Positions 13,779-25,394 are shown, counted from the stretch's first letter. The stretch is DNA of 64,000 bases from Cygnus atratus (GCF_013377495.2 NC_066362.1:102048129-102112128), one strand, 5' to 3'. Notes: generated from the letters alone by a model not told the origin. Made by a program: numbers and translations.

Positions 13779-14077
13779 CAGGGGTGGCCAACTCGTGGCT
13801 CAATCCCTAGCCACAGGCAACCCATTCACAGCCCAACACAGGCTACATGGCAACACAGGCTGCGCTTTGGGCTGAGAAAGTGACAACTACACCATATACA
13901 TGTCAGCTGGGAGAGAAAACGAGCCAGCAATGGTAGCTGAGATTGACACTGCCAGGTTGCCCTGGGATTGAGCCATACACTGGGTTGACTCCAGCCTTCA
14001 ACAGAACTATATAATTCCTGGGGAGTCAGGAAAAAAAAAAAAAGTTGTGGTAGGGTGAAGGTGGTTAGCCACCCTTA
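13779..14077. mobile_element. possible hAT-like non-autonomous DNA transposon
   Basis: The left end starts CAGGGGTGGCCAAC, typical of Charlie-like hAT ends. The right end, reverse-complemented, reads TAAGGGTGGCTAAC, matching 11 of 14 positions. The element would be about 299 bp. The 8-bp flanks (cactgtcc / tactagca) agree at only half the positions, so no clear target duplication supports it. There is no coding sequence inside. Confidence 0.4.
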
Positions 14078-14789
14078 TACTAGCAGCAGTGGTCACCAAT
14101 AGCCCTTCTTTCAACAGTCGCCAAGCTAATTAGAGAAGAATTAACCAGGAAGAGCTCCAATAATTGTGTTCCCCTTCTATCACAGAATTTTTAGTAGTGT
14201 TATTTAACATGTTATTTAACACAACTGCCTCTTTGAGTATACAGAAATGTAGAGGGTTTACTGATTAAAATGACTTCGATCTTACCAAATCAAATTTGAG
14301 GGAGAAGCAAGTCGTGCTTACCATTTTCCCAAAGAGTATTCTTCACTTAATTATTAAATGAAATGGGACCTTTAGTAGGAACCTAAAAAATATTTACTCC
14401 TAAACTCACTGTTCCGAAAATCTCACCATCAGGCTAAAAAAGCCCCTATTTTACCCATGGAAAAGAAATATAACACAAAGACCTACCTAAGTGTATCACC
14501 CAGTGATGAAAATCAGACTGAGGGCAAGATCCAGCCAAGAATGTCAACACAAGGAAAGGTGAACTTTAAAAGTGATTTGTGATTGCAGATGCTTTAACTT
14601 CAGAGGGGCTCACTTTTCTCAGGACCGATATTTAACACTTTCTGGAAATTGAGCATCTTTTGAGTCTCCTGTCAAGTAGCATAAAATTGATGGACTCATA
14701 GCGTCCTGTCTTTTTATGATACCCAAATTAAATTCTTATTTCTCAATCCTGCCTCCTGTTAAGGATGTCTCTCAGCCTCACCTCTTTCA

Positions 14790-15050
14790 ACTGGTGATAG
14801 GATATGAGGGAATTGCTTAAAGGTCTGACAATATAAACTCAGATTGGATGTTAGGAAAAAGTTCTTCACTGAAAGGCTGGCCAGGGAACTGATCATGGCC
14901 CCAATCCTATCACTGTTCAAGAAGTGTTTGGACAACACTCTTAAAAATGTGGTTTAACTCTTCAGTTGCCTCATTTAGAGTCAGGAGCTGGACTTGATGA
15001 TCCTCATGGGTCCCTTTCAACTCAGGATATTTTATGATTCTATGATTCTT
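14790..15050 (+). mobile_element. old CR1 LINE 3' fragment
   Basis: It shows CR1 3' features: GATTGGATGTTAGGAAAAAG, CTGGACTTGATGATCCTCAT, then TTTATGATTCTATGATTCTT at the end. It is more diverged than the other copies and lacks upstream ORF2 sequence. Confidence 0.85.
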
Positions 15051-15589
15051 TTCTAGGACTCAGGGGTACACGTCCCAAAACAGCACAACTGTTACATACT
15101 TCGGTTCCCATAACACCAGTGGCAGAATTTCACATGAACTTAGACAGGAAACAAATGTTTGCAAATCTCATCTAAAGCTCTGAAAGTGTTTAGCTCCAAA
15201 ACTATGGCCAGTCTTCAACAAAAGCAATAGCTGAACCAGAGCTAAGAGTCTTACAACAGAATAGACACAAGCACTAACCACAATGCACAAGCAGTCAGAT
15301 TTCCACATTTTCATTGCTTTCAGGCGGCCTATGTTACAGGCATAATCTGTGTGCCTCCCTCTCCAGCCAGGGCTAAAGAAGGCCTTTACTAAAGCCTTAA
15401 GACAGAAGCAAACCACAAACAGGCAGAACAGGTATATTAAATGGGACCTCGGTTCAGTCAACATTAATTAATTATTTAAGCATGTGCCCTGATTTTAGAA
15501 GGAGTTAGACAGGAGCTTAAAGGTGTTTTGATACACCTTTTTGATACGCCTAAGTAAAGATCAACCATGAAATATCTGCATCATCTGTT

Positions 15590-16040
15590 AGAGCAGGTCC
15601 AAAAGATGTTCAGAGGGCTGGAGCACCTGTCCTGTGAAAACAGGCTAAATTGGGGTTATTTAGCTTGGAGACAAGAAGGCTATGGGGAAACCTTATAGCG
15701 ACATTCCAGTGCTTAAAGGGGTGCTGCTAGAGAGACCAGGGAAGGACTCTTTATCAGGTGAGTGTGTTGACAAGACAAGGGGTAGTGATCTTAAACTAGA
15801 AGAGAGTAGATTTAGATTAGATATATTAGGAAGAAATTCTTTACTCAGAGGGTGGTGAGGCACTGGAACAAGTTGCCCAGAGAAGTTGTGGATGACCCAT
15901 CCCTGGAAGTGTTCAAGGCCAGGTTAGATGGGGCTTTGAACAATCTAATCTAGTAGGTAGCATTTCTGCCCATGGCAAGGGGGTTGTGGGATTAAGTGAT
16001 CTTTAAGATACCTTCCAACACAAACCATTCTATGATTCTG
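15590..16040 (+). mobile_element. CR1 LINE 3' fragment
   Basis: It begins inside the end of ORF2 (GAGCACCTGTCCTGTGAAAA) and continues through GGTGGTGAGGCACTGGAACA and the 3' UTR to CAAACCATTCTATGATTCTG. 5'-truncated, as usual for CR1. Confidence 0.93.
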
Positions 16041-18099
16041 CAATCATAGGAATAAGCCATGCTCACCACTGCTAACCACATTCTCTCCAAGGATTCAGAA
16101 ACCATCACAGCTCAGTTTTGTAGTACACAGTCCACCTGAAACATGAAGCAGGTGAATATTGCCTACTTACAGATAAGATGATTGTTTCTTGAGGGCTAAC
16201 GCTCAGGAAAGTCCACCAGATTTGTTCTTTTGTAAAGAAGTCTGAAAATTCCCAACAGACAAGGAGATTCCAGCCATTTTGGACTGATTCCAGTTCTCCC
16301 ATTGGCTTGATACAAAATGCAGTAAAGCTGTCCACAACTCAGACTAGTCAGAACTCTCCCCTCTCAGTTGTGACAGTAAAGTCATTTCCAAGCTGTTGAA
16401 AATACAGTGATTTCATAGAAAGCAAGTGAAAACCATGAGAACCTGGTAAGTACAGGTCCAACACTCAAACTGGAATCACTAAGCATAGAAAGATGAAACA
16501 GAAAGAGCAAAACTGAAAAACACAGGTTAAACTTGCTTCAGGATATTACAGGAAAGCACAAACCTTTTGATTGATCTCTTTGCCCTTCCAGACCCTTCTT
16601 CCCAGGAAGGTCAACAGGTTATATACCTTCTGTTGGATTAATCTACAGGAGGAACAGGGGCAGACAGCCAAGCAAAACTAGACTCTTAAAGGGACACAGA
16701 CAACCACAGACTTAACTCCAGTTTTTAAAGCACATTCTTACAAATTAAACTTGTGACCAAAAACAGTGAAAACCATGCTTCTCTCTTTCTCAGTTATTTT
16801 ACCACGTGGGGGAAAAAAGAAATTACTTTGTTTCCCCTGTACAGTAATTTTATTCTGTTTGTGTAGATCTTTCACAAAGAAATGGGAAGGGGAAATAAAT
16901 ACTATTATTTAGTTAAAAAAAATAAACTAAATCAGTAAGTGTACTTGGAGAAAATCATCTTATGCAACCCTCTCTTCAATACCTCTCTCTTCTTTTCCCC
17001 TAAGCTGACAAGATTTTCACACAAAGAGAACCTGTCTAAATCCTGCTAGTTCAGTATCAGTGAGCTGGATTCAAGGACATGCTATACTGATGTATGATCA
17101 GGTAAGAAGAATATCAGCAAATCTTTCCTCCCTTTCCATTTCAGCATACACATGCTCAGTGCTCTTTTGACTTTTCTTCCTTTAGTTAAAGCACAGCAGT
17201 CCTTGTTACAAGAGATTAGATTTTGACTGGACGTCTATCATTAATGTTTACCATTGTATCAAGGAAGGCACAGTGAGGACCATGCTAATTTATTTTGTCA
17301 TTGGCAATAGCAAAGCAGATGCTTCAAAGCCTTGCATCCAGCCACTGGCACTCATGTCTCAGTACAGCAGAATAAAACACCTCCCTTTTAGCAAACATAC
17401 TCTAATGAAAGTAGGACTCAGTAATTATAAGCCTACAATGGAACAGAAAAACAGAGCCAGTGACTCAGTCAGTGGCACAGGGAACTGGAAAACCTGCCCC
17501 TCCCTAGCAGGAAAACGTCTAATTCATATGGTGTTAAAAACAAAGGGGAGTGACTGCATCATCTCCAGAAAAAGGAGGACCTAACGGGCAGGGAAAAAGA
17601 GCAAAACAAAAAAAACTCACCACCAACAAAAAACAAAGAACTCCGGTCATCTAGTCTCAGACCTTGTAATGAGCTCCAAGCATGCAAATTCCAAACTTTT
17701 TACAAGGCTCTTCACTAGATCACAGCTCCACAACTAAGGTGTTGGGCATTTAACATGGTGATGGGCATAACGGAGAAGTTGGGGCAGAGAAAGAAGCATA
17801 CCATAATCAATAAAGACCATGGCTTCATAAACACTACTGTAAATCTTGATAAACTTGATTGCTCTTCAAAGGAGGACAGAATTACCATGAAGCTAGAGAA
17901 TGAAAAGAATACAAGTGCACAATGTGATAGGTTAAGATTTAGAAAAGCATTTACTACTCTCTTCAGGAAATAAAGATTGAAAAAAAAATCAAATTGGCTT
18001 GTATAGCACTGCTCATATTATTAGAAAATTAACTAACACTTCAAAATTAAGTGTAATGGTATATACTAATGGAACAAACAGGTACAGGGGGCACCTGCT

Positions 18100-18260
18100 G
18101 TTTTGCTGCAGAGATCTTTGGTAGTCCGGTTTTCTTTGACATCTTAATTAATGATGTAAAACTGAATAAAGGAAATGTTAATGAAACTTGCAGATGATAC
18201 AGAATAAAGTTTACAAACACCAGTGGATATAGGCAACTCAAAAGGATGGCTGACAAATAA
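18100..18260 (+). mobile_element. possible very old LINE (CR1-like) RT fragment
   Basis: The stretch TTTGACATCTTAATTAATGA followed by CTTGCAGATGATACAGAATA resembles the CR1 'NIFINDL...FADDTK' region with frameshifts. It is too decayed for a sure call. Confidence 0.35.
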
Positions 18261-18743
18261 ACAAGAGAAGGGGATTAAGGGGACACAGATTAGAGTATCT
18301 GGAAAAAGTAATGCCAAGAAACTGAAGAAACCTCAAAGAAGAAAAAATCAAATACTTCTAAAATTTTGTAAGACCATTGTAGGTTTTGTCTGCCTATGCT
18401 CAGTTATCACTTCAGGCAACAGAGAGAGATGAATTAACTCCAACATCTTGCAGAAACAACAACAAAAACAAATAGTCTCATTGCTAGTCTGTAAGAACTT
18501 AAGTGTAAATGCAAAAGAGAGAGAAAACCAATAATTTCACTGAAACATGCCAAGGCAAAACCTGTTGCGGTAGACTAAGAAAAATCAGTCTAAATTTCTG
18601 GAAATCCTTACTAATGTTAAAAAAAACACTGGGTTATGGAAAAGCTGCCCAAGAGAATTGCTAGAAGATTTGTTGCATGGCACTTAGGAAAAAAAATAAA
18701 TCAGCAAAGGACAAATATGAGGTATATGGAAAGTGTATTTTTT

Positions 18744-18762
18744 AAAAAAAAAAAAAAAAAAA
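18744..18762 (+). repeat. poly(A) tract
   Basis: An uninterrupted A run preceded by Ts. Simple sequence with no retrocopy recognisable upstream. Confidence 0.9.
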
Positions 18763-18873
18763 CACTGATTTTTGCTTCCTTAAGATACAGTTTTGTGGCC
18801 AGATAAGACAAATTGTTTTGACTACCAAAGTAGTAACTGCAAACATGGTCCAAAGAACTACTTAAGGCAGGAT

Positions 18874-18907
18874 AAGATGGCAATGCTGCTAAGATGGCAA
18901 TGTTGCT
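18874..18907. repeat. 17-bp tandem duplication
   Basis: AAGATGGCAATGCTGCT is followed directly by AAGATGGCAATGTTGCT, one mismatch in 17. Confidence 0.9.
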
Positions 18908-19214
18908 TCTTCCCCTACTCCCCACCCCCTACTCATTGCATCCTCTTCTCCAAACACAGCACTATTTGTATGAATATATAATTAACTGGACTGGGGAACA
19001 CATCTGGTTTGGTTGGCCTCCCCTGGCCGAAGTCACTAAATGGCTGCACAAATATCCATGGAATTGACAAAGGAAAGAGGTAAGACAAGTACAGGAAGAG
19101 ACAGTCTGTGCAGACAAGTTCTGTCTTCAGCAGTGCCAGCCTAAAGAATTTGTTGGTCTGCACCTTGAATTCTATTGTGATGAAACCAAGAGTTAAAAGA
19201 TACATTCAGAGGAG

Positions 19215-19247
<33 letters not shown>
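19215..19247 (+). repeat. poly(A) tract, 33 A
   Basis: A perfect run of 33 As. No AATAAA or recognisable transcript-derived sequence precedes it, so it is treated as a mononucleotide repeat and not as a retrocopy tail. Confidence 0.95.
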
Positions 19248-19248
<1 letters not shown>

Positions 19249-20426
19249 ACAGTACTAAGGAAAGCTGTGATTGAGTATAATGCCACTCCAGAGATAATCT
19301 CAAGCAGCAGCTATCAGAAATTGTGCTTTTCAGCAACCTCCTCAAAACTGTACTTACTGTTTTTGAGTTCTGTGAAACAAATATCCGAGTAAAAGAACCA
19401 CCAGTAACTCTTATTTTATTTTAAACCACGGGAAGATTCTGTGCCATGGAGCCCTTCTTTACTGAGCCTGGCAGTGCTGTCCTCATACAGTTTTTCCACA
19501 AAAAGTTTTGTAGTACAGGAATATTAAAACACTTACCACAGTAATAACCTAAAATACTTTAAAGCTGTCAATAAAATTTACTTAAAAAAGTCTAAAAGAT
19601 GCAGTGGGAGCCAAGAGAGTGGGGAAGATGCTAACCCCCATTCGCAATAGTAATCCTTGTGCACACTAGATCATTCCCAGATCACCTCTGAGGGGTAAGA
19701 ACAGTGAGCTGATGCTACAGCTTAGAGACGATAAATTTGCCACATGCTCGAGTTTGAAAAGTCCAGACCAGGTTTTAGGAAAACCCTGTGAGGTGACCGC
19801 AGTGACTGGCTGCCTTTTGGTCTGTGAATTAAAGTGCCAAAGAGCCTCTCACATCCAAAAGCCTTAATAAAGAAGCCCCTCTATGTTCATTACAGCACAG
19901 TTCAGCCTCTTTGCTGTAGTGAGAAAAATCTATCACGACCAAAAGTTTTCAATTGTACCAGTGATAGTATAGCAGCTGCAACAGGGCCCTAGCCTGGAAA
20001 AACCCTGTCTGTTTTCCCCCTTGTTCTGTTCATCTTACTCCTCCCTCCCCATTACTTTATTCCCCATCATACTGCCCACCTCCTTCTGTAAAAGGAAAAA
20101 TAAGATCTTTTCCATCTACATGGGCAGATGGACAGACAGGTGAATGAGTGCTCCGCTCAGTTTGCGCACAGACAGCGGAATCAAGTCTAAGGGAAACCAA
20201 TCTGTTCCGAGTAAAGAGAAACAAGAAAAAAAAACCTGCCTTGCTACCTACCTCCCATCTTTAAAAAGTATTTTGTGTTGTTTATTTATAGCTGATCTGC
20301 AAAGCTCTGCTCTTAAGGTTAGAAAGTAACATGTGTGTAACTTCAGGTTAAATAAAAACAAAACAAACTTGGCGTCATTAGTCCTTAAAATATCTTAAGG
20401 AGTTGCATGTTTTCCCCCTTTCCACA

Positions 20427-20434
<8 letters not shown>

Positions 20435-20466
<32 letters not shown>
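20435..20466. repeat. (AT)16 microsatellite
   Basis: A perfect AT dinucleotide run directly after an A-tract (20426-20435). Likely polymorphic in length. Confidence 0.97.
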
Positions 20467-20468
<2 letters not shown>

Positions 20469-21082
20469 TTAGTATCCCACACAAGGACTTGTTTAAAAGG
20501 ATTTATATACATAAGACAAAAAATTACTTAGGGATGTTCATTTGCCTTTTTTTTTTTTTTTTAATCTTTTCCAGAGGCATGCCACCCAAACTCAACTCTT
20601 CCAACTTCAGAGAAACTCATCTAGGAAAACAGTATTCCCTCATCTTTTGTTAAATGCCCTATAACAGCCCAAATACTTTCTCACGGTTGTTTTTGCTTAT
20701 CTTTTTTTTTTTTTCAAAAACAGTTTTTGTAATTTACACCAGAATTTATATCCTTAATACAGAAAGTGCTGATCCTCCTCTCCACCACCCATACTCTAAA
20801 TATCTTTACTAAAGGCACAGAAACCTATTTTTTCAATGAAAAGCGCTAGCAGTTTTCTGCTGATGCACCACGCCACCGAGACCCCAAAGTCTCGGCGCAG
20901 GCACGGAGCGGGGGAAGGCGCCAGCAGCCTCCATTGAGAATTTTCTGATCGCTTCCTTTGTACGTCCGTGTCTCCTCCGTCGCACATGACTAGCTTCAAA
21001 TCCCTCCTTTCACTCTTCCTCCGGCAGGCACCCGGTCCCCTTTACCCCGCGGGAAAGCGACCGTGAAAGAGCGTGTCCTGAC

Positions 21083-21161
21083 CTGAGCGAGGCAAGAGCA
21101 GCTGCTGTTCCGCAAAGGCAGAGAGGACCGGCTTCAAATCCTCCTTCTGCTCCAGGACTTT
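21083..21161 (-). other. TEAD4: candidate TEAD4 leader exon 2 (79 bp)
   Basis: It is bounded by a good acceptor (TCTGCTCTTTTGGCAG before 21161) and a GTCAGG donor after 21083. It holds no ATG. At 79 bp it is 26 codons plus one base, and read in the TEAD4 frame it is open and joins the 29-base segment of the coding exon without a stop. Support is sequence only. Confidence 0.5.
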
Positions 21162-21342
21162 CTGCCAAAAGAGCAGATGAGAGTTATTAGGGATGTGTCC
21201 GTCCCTCTCCCCCGCCTGATCCCCACCCCCGAGCGGGAGGAACCGCTTCGCGCTCGGTGCCGCCACCGCCAAGTCGGAGCGAAAAAAGTTGCCGGGAGCC
21301 GCGGCTGCCCTCGGGGCGGCTCCGGGATGGGCTCCCGGCCCG

Positions 21343-21377
21343 CCCCCCCCCCCTTCCCTTTCCCCTTCCCCTTCCCC
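21343..21377. repeat. 35-bp pure pyrimidine tract (C-runs; purine on minus strand)
   Basis: Eleven or more Cs followed by TTCCC/TTTCCCC/TTCCCC units. The minus strand has at least four runs of three or more Gs, so it could form a G-quadruplex or triplex. It lies in the presumed intron between the TEAD4 leader exons. Confidence 0.85.
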
Positions 21378-21437
21378 ATCCCGACGGCGGGGACGGAGCG
21401 AACAAAGCCGGGCTGGGCGCTGCCGCCGGGCGGGCTG

Positions 21438-21486
21438 TTGGGGGGCGACCGGGGGCGGGCAGGGGGCGACCGGGGGGCGAGGGGGA
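21438..21486 (+). repeat. G-rich tract with repeated GGGGGCGACC units
   Basis: The unit GGGGGCGACCGGGGG occurs twice around GCGGGCA, and the tract ends in GAGGGGG. More than four G-runs of five or more make it a strong G-quadruplex candidate on the plus strand, about 40-90 bp inside the intron from the exon 1 donor. Confidence 0.8.
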
Positions 21487-21527
21487 AGCGGCCCCAGGCG
21501 CAGCTCGGGCCGGCGCTGCCAACTCAC

Positions 21528-21690
21528 CTCGAGAGCTCGGAGCGGCTGGCGGGACGGCAAGCCCGTGCGGCGGCTGGGCAGGAGTTTGGGAGGAAAAGGG
21601 AGGGTTTTTATTTCCCCTGGAGTTTGAAACGAGGAAGTGAGGAATGCGAGGAATGAGAGCTGGTATGAAATGAACGCGGCCGAGGGAGGG
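21528..21690 (-). other. TEAD4: candidate TEAD4 first (leader) exon
   Basis: The exon ends at CTCTCGAG followed by the consensus donor GTGAGT. Its 5' end is not defined and is set arbitrarily. The segment contains no ATG in any frame. It includes the tandem MCAT motifs at 21641-21655. Confidence 0.5.
21641..21655 (-). promoter_or_regulatory. tandem MCAT (TEAD-binding) motifs, direct repeat with 3-bp spacer
   Basis: On the gene strand the sequence reads CATTCC-TCG-CATTCC, two perfect TEAD half-sites as a direct repeat with a 9-bp period. This spacing is known to favour cooperative TEAD dimer binding. It lies in the presumed promoter/first exon of a TEAD gene, which suggests autoregulation. 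No binding data are available. Confidence 0.7.
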
Positions 21691-23243
21691 GACTCCCGTC
21701 TAACGTAGAGGCTGGAGCAGGGCTAGAGAGGGGGCTGGCCGGGGGGGGAAGGAGAGGAAGGCGAGAGAAAGGCCGAGGCGGAGTTGGGAACAAAACACAG
21801 CAGGGATCGGCGGTCTCTGGCTCCGGGCCGTGCGTGCCCGGGGAGGAGGGAACGCGGGGCAATGGCCGGAAGAAAAGACCTGCGGAGGCGGGGGCGGGCT
21901 GCCCCCTGAACAGAGGAGCGGAGGAAGGAAACTCCAGGCGGCCGCCAGGGAAAAGCGGCGGCGGGGGGAGGCGGAGGGCCGGCGAGGGGCCGGCCGCCAG
22001 CAATCAGTGCGGCTGCGAGGGCGGGCTGGGAACTTGTAGACGCCGTCCGGGACGGGACGGGCTCGTCCCCTGGAAGCAGCCAGCCTCATCCCCGGGACCG
22101 CAGCCGCTTGCCCGGCGCCTTCCCAGCGCCGGGGGTGCGGAGCCCCGAGGAGCGGCCGCCCGCCCGCCCCTGCGCTGCCCTCCCCGGCCGCCGGGTCCCG
22201 TGGCCCCCGTCGGAGCTGCCCTGCAGCGCCGCAGCCCGGGGGAGAGGCGCTGGTCCCGCGGCCAGCCCCTCGCAGCCAGGCGTGACCCGCAGGAAACGCC
22301 GCTTCGGAGCCCCTCGGGGACGTGACTTCCACCCCGCGTAGCTGAGCCGCTGCAGAACAAGCCGGCCCCAGCACCGCAGGAGTGCTTACAGCAGTTTGAC
22401 TGTCCAGAGAGCATCCCAGAAAGGAAATTACTCACTTAACAGCAATGGGACGTCCTCTGCAGCTTTTTCTCAATCGCTCTCGCAGGTAGTTGACTTTAAA
22501 ATGGCTTCCATTTTTCTGTGGGGCTCTATGCATCCCTTTTCTGCCTTCCCTTCACAGTCCTCCCTCATTTGCAAAGCACGCTCCATGACCCATCACTACA
22601 TGGACAACACACTGTGGCCCCACGCATGCTCTGGCACAGCCACCAAAGTAGGCAGTCCCATCTTGGTAGCAGGCCTTTATTTGCTTACACCTGCCAGACT
22701 TGCCTCGGGGCAGGTCAGTTTGAACCATGCCCTTTGGCTGGTCTGGTTCACTACATAGCTGCTCTTTTTCTATCCATTCAATCAGCTTCAGCTACCCTTC
22801 CCTGTAACGCATCTGTTTCTGAACTCCCAGCCTTCTGAACTCCTTGCTGGCCTGCTGTGCTCACAGCAATCTAGAAGGCGGCCACCGAGCTATTTTCCTG
22901 AATGCCCGTTTTACCATGCATCTCCATGCTTAGCTGACACTGCCTGGCTCTTCCTCATAGCAACAAATAACAGTACATCTTCACCATTAAGTCCTAAGGG
23001 TCCTTTGGGGTCTTTTGTTATGTTTCTTTCTTGGTGGTCTCTTCTGATCAGTGATCAGTCTCCCACTGTGTTCCTGTCCCACGGTGGTCCTGTTTGATTT
23101 CCATTTCCCTTCTTTCTCCTTTCCTGTTGTTACATTTGGAAATCGACCACCATTAACACCCGAGAAAGCAGGACCATGGTCAAAAACATGCCAAGGGAAT
23201 TCAGCTATTTCTGTTTGGAGCACTGTAAGCATGAGAACACTTC

Positions 23244-23295
23244 TTTTTTTTTTTTTTTGCCTGTGTACCTTTTTTTTCTTTGCTTGTGTACCTTT
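23244..23295. repeat. imperfect T-rich tandem repeat
   Basis: T-run plus GCCTGTGTACC is followed by T-run plus CTTTGCTTGTGTACC, a local duplication of about 25 bp in T-rich DNA. Confidence 0.6.
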
Positions 23296-25394
23296 ATCCC
23301 CCTTTTAGTTCTAATTATTTGAATGAAATGTTTATTCTACTATTTTGTTTAAATGAAAATTATTTATTTGTACAAAAATCTCCCCAGCTTTAAAATCTGT
23401 TTTGCATATCATGAGACCCAGAGAAAACTTTATCTTTAGGCTATTGTGCTAAAATGCAGAGTACCATATTAATCAGCATTGCCCCACTCTTTCCTGATAA
23501 CGTCCCTGCTTGTCTGTCTCTGCTATCTCTTGTCCTAAACCTATTTAGAAAATTTTGAGTGAGAATTCGGCATTTTGTGCCACACAGCACAAGGGGTCCA
23601 GGCCAAAGAAATACCAGGCAAGTAATAATAATGACTTGAAAAAGAAGCAAATTGATATAAGCCTATTGCATTTTTTTAAGTGTGTGCAAACTGCATAGTT
23701 TAACCACTGCAGAAAAAGTAGCAAAAATTATCTCTTTTCAAAGGTATACATATACTAGAAAATTTTGACCAGCACTAGAAAATGATGATACAAAGAGACT
23801 GATTGCTGCACTTGAGTTGGAAAGCCACATTCCAAAACAAGCAGATCATCCTGGTAAAACAGCAAGTTTAGTATATGTAACTACATCCTATTAGGGGCTC
23901 TGGGCAGTGCAGCTACATCAGCAAAATAATCAAACATTTTCATGTCTTCAGCAAGTGACTTTGTCACAGATGCCTCATGTATACATAGCTACCTGTGGCA
24001 GAATTATGATAAAGCTGGCTTTGTTTAAAACTTCAATATATTGAAGAAATGCAAAAAGAAATATGTTAAGCTTTTGGAAGAACAGAAAGAAGTTCATAAC
24101 TCTCTGTTGCAGAGAGAAGACTGTAAACAGGACCTAAACACATCTTAGAGCATCAGAAACCAGGTGGCAAAAAAAACACCTTCAAAAATGTACTCTTGTG
24201 ATTTGGAAGGCCAGCTCCACTTTATTTTAATTGTTTTTTGTTTTGTTTTGTTTTTAAGTTTAGCAGTGATGAAGATAACTGATATCAGAAATGCTTTTTA
24301 GTACTCTTGTAATTACTTTTCTTTGTAGCAAAATGCAATAAGCGTTTTATTTTATGAATACATAAGGAAAATGTTTTCTGGCAAAACTGTAGGAATCAAA
24401 AGTATATACAGTATAAGACGAAAATATAACATTTAATGAAATTATTATTTTGTTGTTGTTATATAAAGCCCTGTAATTATCACATTTAGCCACTGTTTCT
24501 ATTAAACCGTATTTTAAAACATGTAATTTTATGAAAACCTTTTTTTTTTTATATTAAAGGTAGCTCATTTCTTATAACATCTGACTACGATTTCTAGGCC
24601 CGGTCTCACAATTATGTGACCAGCATACAGTTTTGCTCACATTTCCCTGACGAATCAACACAGCTCAAAGAAAAAGAATTGAAGCCTATTCCTTCCTGTG
24701 AATCATCACACAAATTGTTTGCAGGACTCTAGTCAATCACATATGGAAACTCACTCAGGAGAAGAGAGTATTTTTTGTTTTGTTATGTTTTATTACTGAT
24801 GGTAATGTGGAAGCAAACTATTCTGCCTAGAACAGAAAGCAGAGGGAGCTGGACAACTTGATCAGACCTAATTCCCCAACCCTTCACTCTGTTTGTCTGA
24901 ATGATTTTGATATCCAGCTTTTAAAATAGTCGCTTTTCACAATAAAATAGTATTACTTTAATAATGGGCTCGATTCAATTAAGCAAGACTGTACAGTTCA
25001 AAAGATATAAGAGATAACAGTGAGTAGAGGGATCTTTCATGGCAGGGTTTTTGATTCTTACCACTTCATAGCTGTAGCAAGCTCTTTTCCCTGTTAGTAA
25101 GGAAGCCCTCACACCACAGTTTCTCTTCTACTAATCTTCATAATTATATAGCGGGCCAACCACTTCGCCCTAGAATACTTTAGTTTCTTTCTTAGTTCTG
25201 GATTTCAGCTGTAATAGTGCAGCACTGCAGTTACTTACAACAGTTTGACATTACAGCAGAGAAGATGAGATTCTTTTCTCTGTCAAAGAAGGAGTCTGTC
25301 CATAGTTGAGTTTCAAAAGATTTTGCACAAACTCCCAGCTCTTGACCTGTAAACCATGGGGAAGATGTTGCTTGTCTTCTATAACAGGGACAGG

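Larger units (their letters stand above)
6269..21082 (-). other. TEAD4 leader intron (between CpG-island exons and first coding exon)
   Basis: About 14.8 kb without convincing coding sequence. It holds CR1 fragments (10075-11287, 11726-12135, 14790-15050, 15590-16040, perhaps 18100-18260), a possible hAT-like element (13779-14077), A-tracts (18744-18762, 19215-19247), an (AT)16 run and a few small tandem duplications. Long introns between untranslated leader exons and the TTG exon are usual for TEAD genes, and regulatory elements may be hidden here. Confidence 0.6.
1..21690 (-). other. TEAD4: TEAD4 gene, 5' part (partial; continues beyond left edge)
   Basis: TEAD4 is a TEA-domain transcription factor that binds MCAT elements and uses YAP/TAZ as co-activators in Hippo signalling. 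The window holds its CpG-island promoter, one or two probable leader exons (21528-about 21690 and 21083-21161) and the first coding exon (6014-6268). The 3' part of the TEA domain, the proline-rich linker and the YAP-binding domain are not found between 1 and 6013, so they must lie further left. TEAD4 is chosen over its paralogues because the residues after the start closely match my memory of vertebrate TEAD4, and because TULP3 and RHNO1 lie upstream in the order known from human 12p13. The upstream limit is a guess based on the CpG island and the splice donor; no transcript data are available. Confidence 0.85.
20880..22350. promoter_or_regulatory. CpG island, presumed TEAD4 promoter
   Basis: A sharp change from AT-rich intron to very GC- and CpG-rich DNA, with many GGGCGG (Sp1-type) boxes and no clear TATA box. 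Minus-strand splice donors (21528, 21083) face the TEAD4 coding exon, so transcription is expected to start near 21700 or further right. The long ORFs here in all frames come from low stop-codon frequency and are not genes. A divergent plus-strand transcript cannot be excluded. Confidence 0.8.

Noticed and set aside
19090..19247. Possible processed retrocopy ending in a 33-A tail
   Set aside because: No poly(A) signal, no coding similarity and no target duplication seen; CR1 machinery in birds rarely makes poly(A)-tailed retrocopies.
21042..22435. Several overlapping ORFs of 110-224 codons on both strands
   Set aside because: They lie in a CpG island where stop codons are rare, have low-complexity Pro/Arg/Gly/Ala products, and many begin at non-ATG codons. 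Only the splice-consistent TEAD4 leader exons are kept.
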